Source of the DNA: Autumnicola sp041679265
GTDB taxonomy: Bacteria > Bacteroidota > Bacteroidia > Flavobacteriales > Flavobacteriaceae
DNA length: 64,000 nucleotides
Assembly (NCBI RefSeq): GCF_041679265.1
Contig: NZ_JBGFSM010000009.1
Coordinates: 1 to 64,000 of the forward strand
Direction: 5' to 3'
Positions 51,490-60,762 of this stretch are shown piece by piece; positions within the stretch are counted from its first letter, which is position 1; every line of letters begins with the position of its first letter. Below the pieces are notes generated by a model. The model worked only from the letters and a program-made list of their open reading frames with translations. It had not been told where the DNA came from and did no database searches. A program made the translations under genes and the position numbers.

Positions 51490-51492
51490 ATT

Positions 51493-52104
51493 ATGGCTAG
51501 AAGATCATCACCAGAAGTTAATGCGGGTTCTATGGCAGATATTGCTTTCCTGCTCTTAATCTTCTTCCTGGTTACCACAACCATCGAGACAGATAAAGGG
51601 ATTAGCAGGAAACTTCCGCCATGGCAGGATGAAGATGTGGAACCGCCAACATTAAAAATGCGTAACGTTTACGAGGTTATTATTAATAGTAATAACGATT
51701 TGTTGGTGGAAGATGAAGAGATGGAGCTTAGTGAGCTTCGCGAAGCTGCAATAGAATTTTTGGATAATGGAGGAGGTACCGGTGATGAGGCATGTAGTTT
51801 TTGCCAGGGTTCTAAGGATCCGGACCTTTCAGTAAATCCTCAAAAGGCCGTTATCGCATTGCAGAACAACCGGGGTACGGAGTATGGTACTTATATCGCG
51901 GTTCAGAATGAACTGGTTGCTGCCTACAATTTCTTAAGAAACAGGGAGGCTAAGCGACTTTATAACGTTAGTTTTAACGAAATGGAGGCCGCCTATAACG
52001 ATCCCAATTATACTGGCGATAAAGACGCGCTGGAAGAGAAGATTGGGGTAATAAAAGATATGATTCCGCAGAAGTTGTCTGAAGCAGAACCAAAGGGAAG
52101 CTAA
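51493..52104 (+). CDS. exbD: ExbD/TolR-type protein with cysteine-bearing insert
   Basis: A 203-residue protein with one N-terminal helix carrying the essential proton-carrying aspartate (Asp16, MADIAFLLLIFFLV) and a periplasmic domain. It is some 60 residues longer than E. coli ExbD; the extra part includes ACSFC (Cys101-Cys104), a CxxC pair in an acidic, flexible stretch. It partners with ExbB and the following ExbD paralogue in a channel complex. Confidence 0.93.
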   Translation: MARRSSPEVNAGSMADIAFLLLIFFLVTTTIETDKGISRKLPPWQDEDVEPPTLKMRNVYEVIINSNNDLLVEDEEMELSELREAAIEFLDNGGGTGDEACSFCQGSKDPDLSVNPQKAVIALQNNRGTEYGTYIAVQNELVAAYNFLRNREAKRLYNVSFNEMEAAYNDPNYTGDKDALEEKIGVIKDMIPQKLSEAEPKGS

Positions 52105-52151
52105 AACCTTAGTTATGGTATTCCTTAATTAATAATTTAAATTGACCATTT

Positions 52152-52631
52152 ATGTCTAAATTTAAAAAGAAGAAATCCGGAGAGTTGCCTGCTATTAGTA
52201 CGGCTTCTTTACCAGATATTGTATTTATGCTGCTTTTCTTCTTTATGGTGGCTACCACAATGAGGGAAACTACTCTGATGGTGCAAAATAAACTACCTTT
52301 TGCAGACCAGGTTGAAAAGCTGGATAAAAAGGATTTGGTGATGTATATTTATGCAGGAAAACCAAGCCAGAGATATCAGGATAAGTTTGGTACAGAAGCC
52401 CGTATCCAGTTAAATGATAAATTTGCCAGGGTGGAAGAAGTACAGCAATTTATCTTCCAGGAAAGGGAAACCAAAAGAGAAGAGCTGGTTCCCTATTTAA
52501 CCACAGCCTTAAAGGTGGATGAAGAGACCAATATGGGACTTGTTTCCGATATTAAGCAGGAATTGAGAAAAGCGGAAGCTTTAAAAATTAATTATACTAC
52601 CGTGGTGGGAGATCCTACCCAGAATTTGTAG
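52152..52631 (+). CDS. exbD: Second ExbD/TolR-type protein
   Basis: A 159-residue paralogue with a strongly basic N-terminus (KFKKKKSG) and one helix carrying Asp22 (LPDIVFMLLFFFMV). The periplasmic part is shorter and has no cysteine pair. Two different ExbD copies beside one ExbB is common in Bacteroidota and suggests a heteromeric complex. Last gene of the operon, followed by a strong terminator. Confidence 0.93.
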   Translation: MSKFKKKKSGELPAISTASLPDIVFMLLFFFMVATTMRETTLMVQNKLPFADQVEKLDKKDLVMYIYAGKPSQRYQDKFGTEARIQLNDKFARVEEVQQFIFQERETKREELVPYLTTALKVDEETNMGLVSDIKQELRKAEALKINYTTVVGDPTQNL

Positions 52632-52664
52632 GATTTACTTTTAACAAAGAAGTTAAAATACTAA

Positions 52665-52691
52665 CATCCTGTCTAAGTTTTAGGCAGGATG
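52665..52691 (+). terminator. Terminator of the exbBD operon
   Basis: CATCCTGTCTA pairs with TAGGCAGGATG around 5 nt and is followed by TTTTTATATTT. The rest of the gap to 52874 shows no gene. Confidence 0.9.
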
Positions 52692-52874
52692 TTTTTATAT
52701 TTAGAGGGTCTATGTATTATATTGGAGCTGGCATTTTAATTTTCATTCTAAAGTAGAAGGAAGTATAGAATGACTTCTGGAATATTAATTAATATAAGTC
52801 AATTGCTATTTTTTGTTGTTCCGCAATCCATACTATTCTGTTTTTGCGGTAAGTAATTCATGTTTTCCTGTTTT

Positions 52875-53597
52875 ATGAAAGATTTTAAAGCCTTGTTTGT
52901 TGTTCTTGTATTTTTTGGAAGCAGCCTTGCTATGGCACAGGAACAAGATCTTACTTTCAAAATTGGCGACACTATTCCTATGGTAGTAGATAGCCTTTAC
53001 CGGGAAGATCAATTTTATGTGGGTTTTACTTTTAATCTTCTTACCAATAAACCAGATGAAATTTCCCAATCTGGGTTTTCAGGTGGTTTTCAGGCTGGTT
53101 TTACCCGGGATTTTCCGCTGAATAAAAGAAGGAATGTCGCAATTGGTGCCGGTCTGGGATGGGCCATAAACAGTTATGGGCAGAATTTATTTATAGGGGA
53201 AGAGGAATCTGGAGAAAGTATTTTTAGAGCATTAGACGAAGATATATCATATGACACCAATCGTTTTACCACCCAGGCTGTGGAAGCTCCTTTGGAGTTC
53301 CGATGGCGCACATCCACCGCTACCACATATCGATTCTGGAGAATTTATACCGGTGTAAGGCTAGGATATATCTACCACTTTCGCTCGAATTTTGTCCAGA
53401 ATAATAATCAGGTGAAACAGACGGAAGTGCCGGAATTAGAGCGGTTTCGGTTGGGAGCAACCTTTACCTTTGGTTATAACACCTTTAACTTTCACTTTTA
53501 TTACAGCCTCAATCCTTTCTTTGCAGATGCTTCCCTTCAGGATCAAAACGTGGGACTCTCAACCCTTAAAATGGGGCTGATGTTCTATATTTTATAA
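52875..53597 (+). CDS. Outer-membrane beta-barrel protein, PorT-like
   Basis: A 240-residue protein with signal peptide (about 1-22, ending AMAQ). The mature part alternates short hydrophobic strands and turns (FYVGFTFNLL, GGFQAGFTRDF, VAIGAGLGWAIN, FRLGATFTFGYN) and ends in a strand MGLMFYIL, as outer-membrane eight-stranded barrels do. It resembles PorT-family proteins, one of which serves the type IX secretion system, but the position next to exbBD rather than other por genes leaves that open. I start at 52875; 52860 would add five residues before the signal. Confidence 0.82.
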   Translation: MKDFKALFVVLVFFGSSLAMAQEQDLTFKIGDTIPMVVDSLYREDQFYVGFTFNLLTNKPDEISQSGFSGGFQAGFTRDFPLNKRRNVAIGAGLGWAINSYGQNLFIGEEESGESIFRALDEDISYDTNRFTTQAVEAPLEFRWRTSTATTYRFWRIYTGVRLGYIYHFRSNFVQNNNQVKQTEVPELERFRLGATFTFGYNTFNFHFYYSLNPFFADASLQDQNVGLSTLKMGLMFYIL

Positions 53598-53665
53598 TTT
53601 TAAAATCCTGGTGATTTCTTTTCTATTAATTCGTGGGAAACTCATAATGCTTTTAAATGAAGCTT

Positions 53666-54271
53666 TTAGAGCCAGTAATTCAATACTATAATTTGCGGAA
53701 TCAAACCTATAAAAAGGCCCAGAATAAGTTCTATGGGAGTATGGGCTTTATAGAATAGGCGGGAAGAAGCGGTAAGGCCCAGAGCAGTTACAAGAAAGGC
53801 AATACTATAGATAAGATTTAAATGGAAGTGTGCGCCAAGGGCAATAAGAAACATTGTAAATCCTGAGAGACCAACCAGGTGCAGGCTAATCTTAAAATGC
53901 AGAAAAGCCAGGATGAGGCAGGTGAGCCCTGAAAAAAGAATACCTACAAAATAGAAATATAAAGCCGGATAATTGTAAACATTCAGGATCTGGTGCAGGA
54001 CCATTAGGGTGAGAAACACATAGAAAAGAAGTGGCCATCTTCTTTCCTTTACGTCAGGCAGAAAAGGAGAATTTGCCTTTCCCAGGTTTTTCAGCAAAAA
54101 ATAAAATACCACTGGTATAAAGAGTGTAATAATGGCAATTGCCAGCAATTTTGCTTTTATTAATTCTATTGGGAAAAACCGTGGGGTCAAAATAAAATAA
54201 AGAAGGCTTCCTGCAAATGGCATCCATAAGGGGTGAAAAATATAGGAGGCGCTTTTTAAAAGAAATTTCAT
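53666..54271 (-). CDS. PAP2-like integral membrane protein
   Basis: A 201-residue protein with about six transmembrane helices. The end SRLFYKAHTPIELILGLFIG resembles the third phosphatase motif of PAP2 enzymes (SR...H), but the first motif (KxxxxxxRP) is not convincing, so activity is doubtful. Its start codon overlaps the rpoN stop by one nucleotide (TAATG), implying translational coupling. Confidence 0.8.
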   Translation of the reverse strand: MKFLLKSASYIFHPLWMPFAGSLLYFILTPRFFPIELIKAKLLAIAIITLFIPVVFYFLLKNLGKANSPFLPDVKERRWPLLFYVFLTLMVLHQILNVYNYPALYFYFVGILFSGLTCLILAFLHFKISLHLVGLSGFTMFLIALGAHFHLNLIYSIAFLVTALGLTASSRLFYKAHTPIELILGLFIGLIPQIIVLNYWL

Positions 54272-55731
54272 TAAATCTGTTTACGTAATCTTGCAACGGG
54301 AATATCTAGCTGCTCCCTGTATTTTGCCACTGTCCTGCGGGCGATTGGGTAACCTTTATCCTTAAGTACTTTGGCCAGTTTTTCATCGGTTAGCGGCCTT
54401 CTTTTGTCTTCTTCTTCAATAGAAATTTCCAGAATCTTTTTGATTTCCCGGGTAGAAACATCTTCTCCCTGGTCATTTTTCATAGATTCTGAAAAGAATT
54501 CTTTTATTAGTTTCGTGCCATAAGGAGTATCAACGTATTTACTATTGGCTACCCTGGAGACGGTAGAAACGTCCATTTCTATCTCATCAGCAATATCCTT
54601 CAGGATCATTGGCCGCAGGTTTCTTTCATCGCCGGTGAGGAAATATTCTTTTTGGTAGTTCATTATGGAGCTCATGGTTACCATAAGCGTTTGCTGCCGT
54701 TGTTTGATGGCTTCAATAAACCATTTTGCAGCGTCCAGCTTTTGTTTAATAAACATTACGGCATCCTTCTGCTCTTTGGTTTTTTTCTTGCTTTCCTTGT
54801 AGCCCTTAAGCATGTTGCTGTAATCGCGTGAAACATGCATTTCAGGAGCATTTCGCCCATTAAGGCTTAGCTCCAGTTCGCCATCTACTATTTTTATGGT
54901 AAAATCCGGAATTACATGTTCCACCACTCGGGTGTTGCCTGAATAAGCCCCACCGGGTTTTGGGTTAAGATGTTCAATAACTTCTATGGCGTCCCGTAGC
55001 TGGTCTTCTGATATATCGTGCCGCGTAAGTAGTTTTGAATAATGCTTTTTGCTGAAGTGATCAAAGGATTTTTCCAGCAGGTCGTAGGCCAGTTCAACGG
55101 CTTCTGTATCTTCCTTTCGTTTTAGCTGAATAAGAAGGCATTCCTGTAAAGATCTTGCGCCTACCCCGGCAGGATCAAGCTTTTGTACCCGCTGAAGCAC
55201 TTTTTCAACAGTTTCTTCATCAGTGTAAACGTTTTGGGTAAAGGCAAGGTCATCCACAATATCCTGGATGCTCCTGCGAATGTAGCCGCTTTCATCTACA
55301 CTACCTACCAGGAATTCTGCTATTTCCTGTTCAGTTTCATTAAAGCGGAAGGTGTTGAGTTGCGATTTTAAATGCTGTGTAAAAGAGGTTCCGGCAGCGT
55401 AGGGAACTCTCTTTTCTTCATCATCTGCACTGTAATTATTAGCGTTTAGCCGGTAGCTGGGAATCTCATCATCGCTAAGGTAATCATCCACGTTAAAATC
55501 TTCCAGAGCTTCATCATAATTATCCTCCTCCGGTTCATTCTCATTGGAAAAATCATCTTCAAACTCATCCCGCACTTCTTCCCTGCCATCTTCCAAAGCA
55601 GGGTTTTCCTCTATTTCCTGCTTGAGCCGTTGTTCAAATGCCTGTGTGGGCAATTGGATTAACTTCATCAACTGGATTTGCTGAGGAGATAGTTTTTGAG
55701 AAAGTTTAAAGTTTAATTGTTGCTTAAGCAT
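54271..55731 (-). CDS. rpoN: RNA polymerase sigma-54 factor
   Basis: A 486-residue sigma-54. Region I is glutamine- and leucine-rich (QQLNFKLSQKLSPQQIQLMKLIQLP, read in two parts), followed by an acidic region II (about 50-110), the core-binding domain, the helix-turn-helix near residue 385 (IADEIEMDVSTVSRV) and the RpoN box IARRTVAKYREQL. It directs transcription dependent on enhancer-binding ATPases, none of which is in the window. A TATTTTTG box (55753-55760) lies upstream. Confidence 0.97.
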   Translation of the reverse strand: MLKQQLNFKLSQKLSPQQIQLMKLIQLPTQAFEQRLKQEIEENPALEDGREEVRDEFEDDFSNENEPEEDNYDEALEDFNVDDYLSDDEIPSYRLNANNYSADDEEKRVPYAAGTSFTQHLKSQLNTFRFNETEQEIAEFLVGSVDESGYIRRSIQDIVDDLAFTQNVYTDEETVEKVLQRVQKLDPAGVGARSLQECLLIQLKRKEDTEAVELAYDLLEKSFDHFSKKHYSKLLTRHDISEDQLRDAIEVIEHLNPKPGGAYSGNTRVVEHVIPDFTIKIVDGELELSLNGRNAPEMHVSRDYSNMLKGYKESKKKTKEQKDAVMFIKQKLDAAKWFIEAIKQRQQTLMVTMSSIMNYQKEYFLTGDERNLRPMILKDIADEIEMDVSTVSRVANSKYVDTPYGTKLIKEFFSESMKNDQGEDVSTREIKKILEISIEEEDKRRPLTDEKLAKVLKDKGYPIARRTVAKYREQLDIPVARLRKQI

Positions 55732-55752
55732 ATAATACCTTTTGCTTTACTA

Positions 55753-55760
55753 CAAAAATA
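55753..55760 (-). promoter_or_regulatory. -7 box of rpoN
   Basis: TATTTTTG on the minus strand, 22 nt before the rpoN ATG; the -33 element is weak. Confidence 0.4.
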
Positions 55761-55815
55761 AGGAAAACAATGCTATACTAGCTTTGGCATGGAAGATGTT
55801 TGTGGTAAAATTTTG

Positions 55816-56682
55816 TTAAGGGCGTCGGAGGTATTTTTCCGCTTTTAAGAATTTCTGCGGAACAGGAATTTCAAAATTCAGGAATTCATTTGTAAAGGGA
55901 TGGTGAAAAATTAGCCCAACAGCAGCTAGAAAAATTCCTTTTTTCTGCTGAATTTCAATTCCGCCGTATTTTGTATCTCCTAATATTGAAAAACCCTTAC
56001 CGGATAAATGTATCCTAATTTGATGCGTGCGGCCGGTATGGGGAAATACTTTAATCAGGGAAAATTCCTGATTATTGGCGTGAAACGATTTAATTCTTTC
56101 AATATGGGTTAGGGCCTTTTTTTCATCAATATCGTCATCAAAAATTGCCTTTTCCGGAACATTGCCGCTGCAAAGTGCGATATATGTTTTTTGAACTTTT
56201 CTTTCTTTAAATTTTTTCTGAAGCGCCACCAGGGACGGCCGTGTTTTGGCGCAGATAAGCAAACCACTCGTGGGATTGTCTAACCTGTGTACCGGCAATG
56301 GGAAAGCTAAAGCAGAAATTTTTGCAGATTTCTTAAGGTTAAAAGACAGGGCATTTTCTACAGTTTTAAAGTAGTTGCCGCTGGTAGGGATGCCTGAAGG
56401 TTTTTTTACCACAGCAAGGTCATCATCTTCAAAAAGCACTTCCAGTTTTAACCGGTAAGCCTTTCTTTTACCTTCTATAGGCTGCAGCAGCTCTATCTTC
56501 TGGCCTTCTGCGATCCAGTTGGCGGTTTTGGCAGGTTTGCCGTTCAGGAGAATTTCCCCGCGTTTAATGGCTTTTTTAACACCGCTGCGGGTAGGAATGG
56601 TTTTAAAAATAGAAACGGCATATTCCTGCAACCTGATTTTTTCATCAATAGCCGGAACAATATGGGTTTCTATTATTTTCAT
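55816..56682 (-). CDS. RluA-family pseudouridine synthase
   Basis: A 288-residue enzyme with an N-terminal S4 RNA-binding domain (about 15-70, SGVKKAIKRGEILLNGK) and a catalytic domain with HRLDNPTSGLL, whose Asp is the nucleophile that isomerises uridine. TGRTHQIRIHLSGKG and a DTKYGG-type turn complete the family pattern. The target, in rRNA or tRNA, is not deducible. It precedes rpoN by 84 nt on the same strand. Confidence 0.93.
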   Translation of the reverse strand: MKIIETHIVPAIDEKIRLQEYAVSIFKTIPTRSGVKKAIKRGEILLNGKPAKTANWIAEGQKIELLQPIEGKRKAYRLKLEVLFEDDDLAVVKKPSGIPTSGNYFKTVENALSFNLKKSAKISALAFPLPVHRLDNPTSGLLICAKTRPSLVALQKKFKERKVQKTYIALCSGNVPEKAIFDDDIDEKKALTHIERIKSFHANNQEFSLIKVFPHTGRTHQIRIHLSGKGFSILGDTKYGGIEIQQKKGIFLAAVGLIFHHPFTNEFLNFEIPVPQKFLKAEKYLRRP

Positions 56683-56695
56683 TTATAAAATTAAA

Positions 56696-56726
56696 AACCT
56701 CACAGAATTTAAGAAGCTGTGAGGTT
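56696..56726 (-). terminator. Terminator of asnS
   Basis: AACCTCACAG pairs with CTGTGAGGTT around an 11-nt loop; the minus-strand product ends in a T-rich tail. It lies between asnS and the pseudouridine synthase gene. Confidence 0.85.
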
Positions 56727-56753
56727 TGTTGTTATTGTATAAGTAAAATTATT

Positions 56754-58196
56754 TTAAAATTCAGCATTTTGAGGTGTCCTTGGGAAAGGAATAACATCCC
56801 TTATGTTGCCCATCCCGGTAGAGAACTGCACCAGCCTTTCAAAACCAAGGCCAAAACCGCTGTGCACGCAGGTCCCAAATTTCCGGGTGTCCAGGTACCA
56901 CCAAAGCTCTTTTTCGTCTATATTAAGCACCTTCATCTTGTCCTTGAGAACTTCCAGGCGTTCTTCTCTTTGAGATCCTCCCACAATTTCACCAATTCCG
57001 GGAAAGAGGATATCCATTGCCCTAACTGTTTTTCCGTCTTCATTAAGGCGCATGTAAAAGGCTTTAATATTGGCAGGATAATCAAAAAGGATCACCGGGG
57101 ATTTAAAATGTTTTTCTACCAGGTAACGCTCATGTTCGCTTTGCAGGTCGGCGCCCCATTCTTCAATAAGGTACTGGAATTTCTTCTTTTTATTCGGCTT
57201 GCAATCCTTCAGGATTTCGATAGCTTCGGTATAACTTACTCTCTTAAAATTATTATCAAGCACAAAATGAAGCTTTTCCAGGAGGCCCATGTCGCTGCGT
57301 TCCGCTTTGGGCTTCGCTTTGTCTTCATTTGCCAGGCGCTGATCTAAAAATTCGAGGTCATCTTTGCAGTTTTCCAGAATATATTTCAGCACATATTTAA
57401 TAAAATCTTCAGCCAAGTCCATATTCCCGTCCAGGTCACAAAAGGCTACTTCAGGCTCTATCATCCAGAATTCGGCAAGATGGCGTGAGGTGTTGGAATT
57501 TTCAGCTCTAAAAGTTGGGCCAAAAGTATAGATTTGTCCTAATCCCATCGCGAAAGTTTCTCCTTCCAACTGCCCTGAAACGGTGAGATTGGTCTCTTTT
57601 CCGAAGAAATCCTTTTTATAGTCGATGCTGCCATCTTCATTTTTGGGAGGGTTCTTCAGGTCCAGGTTAGTGACTTTAAACATTTCTCCGGCACCTTCTG
57701 CATCACTCCCGGTAATAATTGGGGTATTGACGTAGTGAAAATTGTTCTGCTGAAAATAGCTGTGCACGGCAAAAGACAATTTTGACCGCACCCTCATTAC
57801 CGCGCCAAAAGTATTGGTGCGCACTCTTAAGTGTGCCTGCTCCCTTAGTTTTTCCAGGCTGTGGCGCTTGGGAGAAAGAATGGTAAGCTTTACTTCTTCC
57901 GGGTTGGCGTCTCCGTGTATTTTGATCTCTTTTACTTCAATTTCCACGCGTTGCTGGCTTCCGGCACTTTCCTTTAAGGTTCCTTTTATGCCCACTGCCG
58001 CACCTACCGTTATTCTTTTAAGGATTTCTTCGTCGGTATTTTCAAAATCTAAAACGCATTGAAGGTTGTTTATGGTGGAACCGTCATTAAGCGCTATAAA
58101 GCGGTTGCTCCGGAAAGAACGTACCCATCCGTTTACCTGAAATTCCTGTAAAAATTGATTGCTGTTTAATATTTCAGCAATTTTTGCCTGTATCAT
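56754..58196 (-). CDS. asnS: Asparaginyl-tRNA synthetase
   Basis: A 480-residue class IIb synthetase: OB-fold anticodon domain (VNGWVRSFRSNRFIALNDGS), motif 2 FRAENSNTSRHLAEFWMIEPE, and motif 3 GFGLGFERLVQF. It charges tRNA-Asn directly, so the organism need not rely on transamidation for this tRNA. The start is set at 58196 because a perfect promoter (58219-58249) lies inside the longer frame that would begin at 58244. Confidence 0.97.
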   Translation of the reverse strand: MIQAKIAEILNSNQFLQEFQVNGWVRSFRSNRFIALNDGSTINNLQCVLDFENTDEEILKRITVGAAVGIKGTLKESAGSQQRVEIEVKEIKIHGDANPEEVKLTILSPKRHSLEKLREQAHLRVRTNTFGAVMRVRSKLSFAVHSYFQQNNFHYVNTPIITGSDAEGAGEMFKVTNLDLKNPPKNEDGSIDYKKDFFGKETNLTVSGQLEGETFAMGLGQIYTFGPTFRAENSNTSRHLAEFWMIEPEVAFCDLDGNMDLAEDFIKYVLKYILENCKDDLEFLDQRLANEDKAKPKAERSDMGLLEKLHFVLDNNFKRVSYTEAIEILKDCKPNKKKKFQYLIEEWGADLQSEHERYLVEKHFKSPVILFDYPANIKAFYMRLNEDGKTVRAMDILFPGIGEIVGGSQREERLEVLKDKMKVLNIDEKELWWYLDTRKFGTCVHSGFGLGFERLVQFSTGMGNIRDVIPFPRTPQNAEF

Positions 58197-58218
58197 TATG
58201 CCTAGATTTTGTTGGAAA

Positions 58219-58249
58219 CAAAGATAATTTTTCCACTGCAGCACACAAA
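58219..58249 (-). promoter_or_regulatory. Promoter of asnS
   Basis: Minus strand: TTTG (58246-58249), 19-nt spacer, TATCTTTG (58219-58226): an ideal consensus, just downstream of the MMPL gene stop. Confidence 0.75.
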
Positions 58250-58259
58250 GCTTTGATTT

Positions 58260-60686
58260 TTAATTTTGATTTTTGTTGGTATTCTGCTCTTCGGGATTTT
58301 CTTCATCCTCTTCAGAACTTTCTATAATATCAATTGCCGGTTCTTTTAGTACTTCTTTATTGGCAATGCTCCTTTCCAGGGACAGCAGCAGCGAGGGCAG
58401 CAACAGCAAATTGGCCAGCATGGCAAACAATAAAGTTGCCGAGACCAGTCCGCCCAGTGCAACGGTTCCGCCAAAACTACTAATCATAAATACTGAAAAG
58501 CCAAAGAAAAGTACAATAGAAGTGTAGAACATGCTCACTCCTGTTTCCCTTAAGGCAGCATAAACCGAACGTTTTATTTTCCAGTTATTGCTTTTTAATT
58601 CCTGCCGGTATTTTGCCAGGAAGTGAATGGTGTCATCTACCGATATCCCAAACGCGATGCTAAATACCAGGATAGTGGATGGTTTAATGGGCACGCCAAG
58701 AAAGCCCATCATTCCTGCGGTTACCAGTAAGGGTAGCAGGTTTGGTACCAGGGAGATCAAAATCATCCTGAAAGACCTGAACATCCAGGCCATTAGCCCT
58801 GCAATAAGAAAAATAGCCAAAGACAGGCTCAATACCAGGTTTTTTACCAGGTAGTTAGTCCCTTTTTGAAATATAAGGGCTTTACCTGTTAAGGAAACCT
58901 CATAACGGTCTTCAGGAAAAATTTTATTGATCTGTGGCCAGAGGTTTTCTTCTATACGTTGCATCTCTTCTGTACCAATATCTTTCATAAAAGTGGTGAT
59001 CCTGGCATATTGCCCGGTAGAATCTACATAAGATGAAAGAAGATTGTCTGTAGAAGGCATGCCCTTTATGTAAGGCATAATAAAATTTTGCTCCTGCGAA
59101 GTGGGCAACTGGTAGTATTTTGGATTGCTGTTGTAATAAGCCTGTTTGGAGTATTTTACCAGCCGTACTACAGATAGCGGTTTAGAAAGCTCGGGCACTT
59201 CAGCAATAAGGTTTTCCAGCCTGTCCATTCTTTTTAAGGTGGAAAGTTTCATCACGCCCTGTTTCCTCTTCGTGTCGATAAGAATTTCCAAAGGCATAAT
59301 CCCGTCAAATTCCTCTTCAAAAAATTCGATGTCGTGGAAGAATTCGGCATCTTGCGGCATATCTTCCAGCAGGCTGCCTGAAACTTTAATGTTGTAGATC
59401 CCAATAATACTCAATGCCAGTAAAGTAATGGAAACTATGTAAATACTAATCCTGCGATGGCGCACCATTTTTTCCATCCAACCCACAAAAGCGCCAATCC
59501 AGCGTTTGTTCAGGTGCTTCAGGTGTTTTTCCTTGGGCAGCGACATATAGCTATAGATAATTGGAATTACCAGCAGGCAAAGCAGGAAAAGCGCCAGAAT
59601 GTTGATGGAAGCCACAATGCCGAATTCCTTCAGCAAAGTGCTGTCTGTTAAGATAAAAGTCGCAAATCCCGAAGCAGTGGTAAGGTTGGTCATCAAAGTG
59701 GCATTTCCCACTTTGGTAATTACCCGCTGCAGCGATTTTGCCTGGTTCCCGTGTTTCTGGATTTCCTGCTGATATTTGTTTATTAAGAAGATACAGTTAG
59801 GAATTCCAATTACAATAATTAGCGGCGGGATAATGGCGGTAAGAATGGTGATTTCATAATGTAGAAGGCCAATTACCCCAAAGGCCCACATTACACCAAT
59901 ACAAACCGTGACCATAGAAATAAATGTCGCTCTTGCCGAACGGAAAAAGAAAAAGAAAATTAAAGAGGTTACAATAAGGGCCGCAAGGAGAAAAAGCCCA
60001 ATTTCATCTATAATATTTTGAGAATTTAGCGTACGGATGTAAGGCATTCCCGAAACCCTAACATCCAGATTGTACTTTTCATTAAAATTATTCAGCAGTG
60101 GCTCCAGCTCTTCAAGCACAAAGGTTTTGCGCTCTTTGGAGTTTACAATGTCTTTATTTACATAAAGCGCCGATTGTATGGTGTTAGAATGGGAGCTGTA
60201 AATAAGATTCTCATAAAAAGGCAGGCCGTTAAAAAGCTCATTTTCATATTCCTGTAATTTGTCCTGGCCCGGATTCCCTTCTTCAATAAAAGGGACCATT
60301 TCAAACCTGTTGGGATCATTAAATTTTTCCAGAGTTTGCAAGCCGTTGATGGACAGCACGTAATCTATCTGCGGAAATGTGGCCAGGCTGTCGTTAAGCG
60401 CAGTCCAGGCCTGGAATTTTTCAGGCGTAAACAAAGCAGAATCTTTTACGGCAATTACAATCAGGTTACCTTCTTCTCCAAATTTATCAAGAAAATCGTT
60501 ATACGCCTGATTGATAGGATGATCATCTGGCAGCAAATTGGCTTCAGTATAAGAAAAACGCATATTTTTCCACTGGGTGGCCAAACCTATGGTGATCGCA
60601 ATTATAAGAATTATGATAGTAAGCCTGTTCCGAAGAATAAGCCGTGCTACGGAATTCCAGAATCCAAAACTGAAAATCTTAGACAT
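58260..60686 (-). CDS. MMPL/RND-superfamily exporter
   Basis: An 808-residue membrane protein with two repeats, each a single helix, a large periplasmic loop and a five-helix SSD-like block (about 225-390 and 620-790). The proton-relay region of the second repeat reads AFGISVDDTIHFLAKY, with two Asp residues. It ends in an acidic Glu/Asn-rich tail. Such proteins export lipids or hydrophobic compounds; hopanoid or glycolipid transport is possible. A TACCTTTG box lies at 60706-60713. Confidence 0.92.
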   Translation of the reverse strand: MSKIFSFGFWNSVARLILRNRLTIIILIIAITIGLATQWKNMRFSYTEANLLPDDHPINQAYNDFLDKFGEEGNLIVIAVKDSALFTPEKFQAWTALNDSLATFPQIDYVLSINGLQTLEKFNDPNRFEMVPFIEEGNPGQDKLQEYENELFNGLPFYENLIYSSHSNTIQSALYVNKDIVNSKERKTFVLEELEPLLNNFNEKYNLDVRVSGMPYIRTLNSQNIIDEIGLFLLAALIVTSLIFFFFFRSARATFISMVTVCIGVMWAFGVIGLLHYEITILTAIIPPLIIVIGIPNCIFLINKYQQEIQKHGNQAKSLQRVITKVGNATLMTNLTTASGFATFILTDSTLLKEFGIVASINILALFLLCLLVIPIIYSYMSLPKEKHLKHLNKRWIGAFVGWMEKMVRHRRISIYIVSITLLALSIIGIYNIKVSGSLLEDMPQDAEFFHDIEFFEEEFDGIMPLEILIDTKRKQGVMKLSTLKRMDRLENLIAEVPELSKPLSVVRLVKYSKQAYYNSNPKYYQLPTSQEQNFIMPYIKGMPSTDNLLSSYVDSTGQYARITTFMKDIGTEEMQRIEENLWPQINKIFPEDRYEVSLTGKALIFQKGTNYLVKNLVLSLSLAIFLIAGLMAWMFRSFRMILISLVPNLLPLLVTAGMMGFLGVPIKPSTILVFSIAFGISVDDTIHFLAKYRQELKSNNWKIKRSVYAALRETGVSMFYTSIVLFFGFSVFMISSFGGTVALGGLVSATLLFAMLANLLLLPSLLLSLERSIANKEVLKEPAIDIIESSEEDEENPEEQNTNKNQN

Positions 60687-60705
60687 GCTGATTTTTTAAG
60701 GAGTG

Positions 60706-60713
60706 CAAAGGTA
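60706..60713 (-). promoter_or_regulatory. -7 box of the MMPL gene
   Basis: TACCTTTG on the minus strand, 20 nt before the start codon; the -33 TTG is not well placed. Confidence 0.4.
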
Positions 60714-60762
60714 AAAAAAGCTTTGCTAATTCTTTAGGATAAGTTCCTCAAAAAAAGGCTTT

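Noticed and set aside
52875..53597. Definite assignment as the type IX secretion protein PorT/SprT
   Set aside because: The barrel pattern fits, but no other secretion gene is nearby and short barrels diverge widely; kept as PorT-like.
58197..58244. 16-residue N-terminal extension of AsnS
   Set aside because: An ideal promoter lies within it, and AsnRS sequences begin near MIQAKIAEIL.
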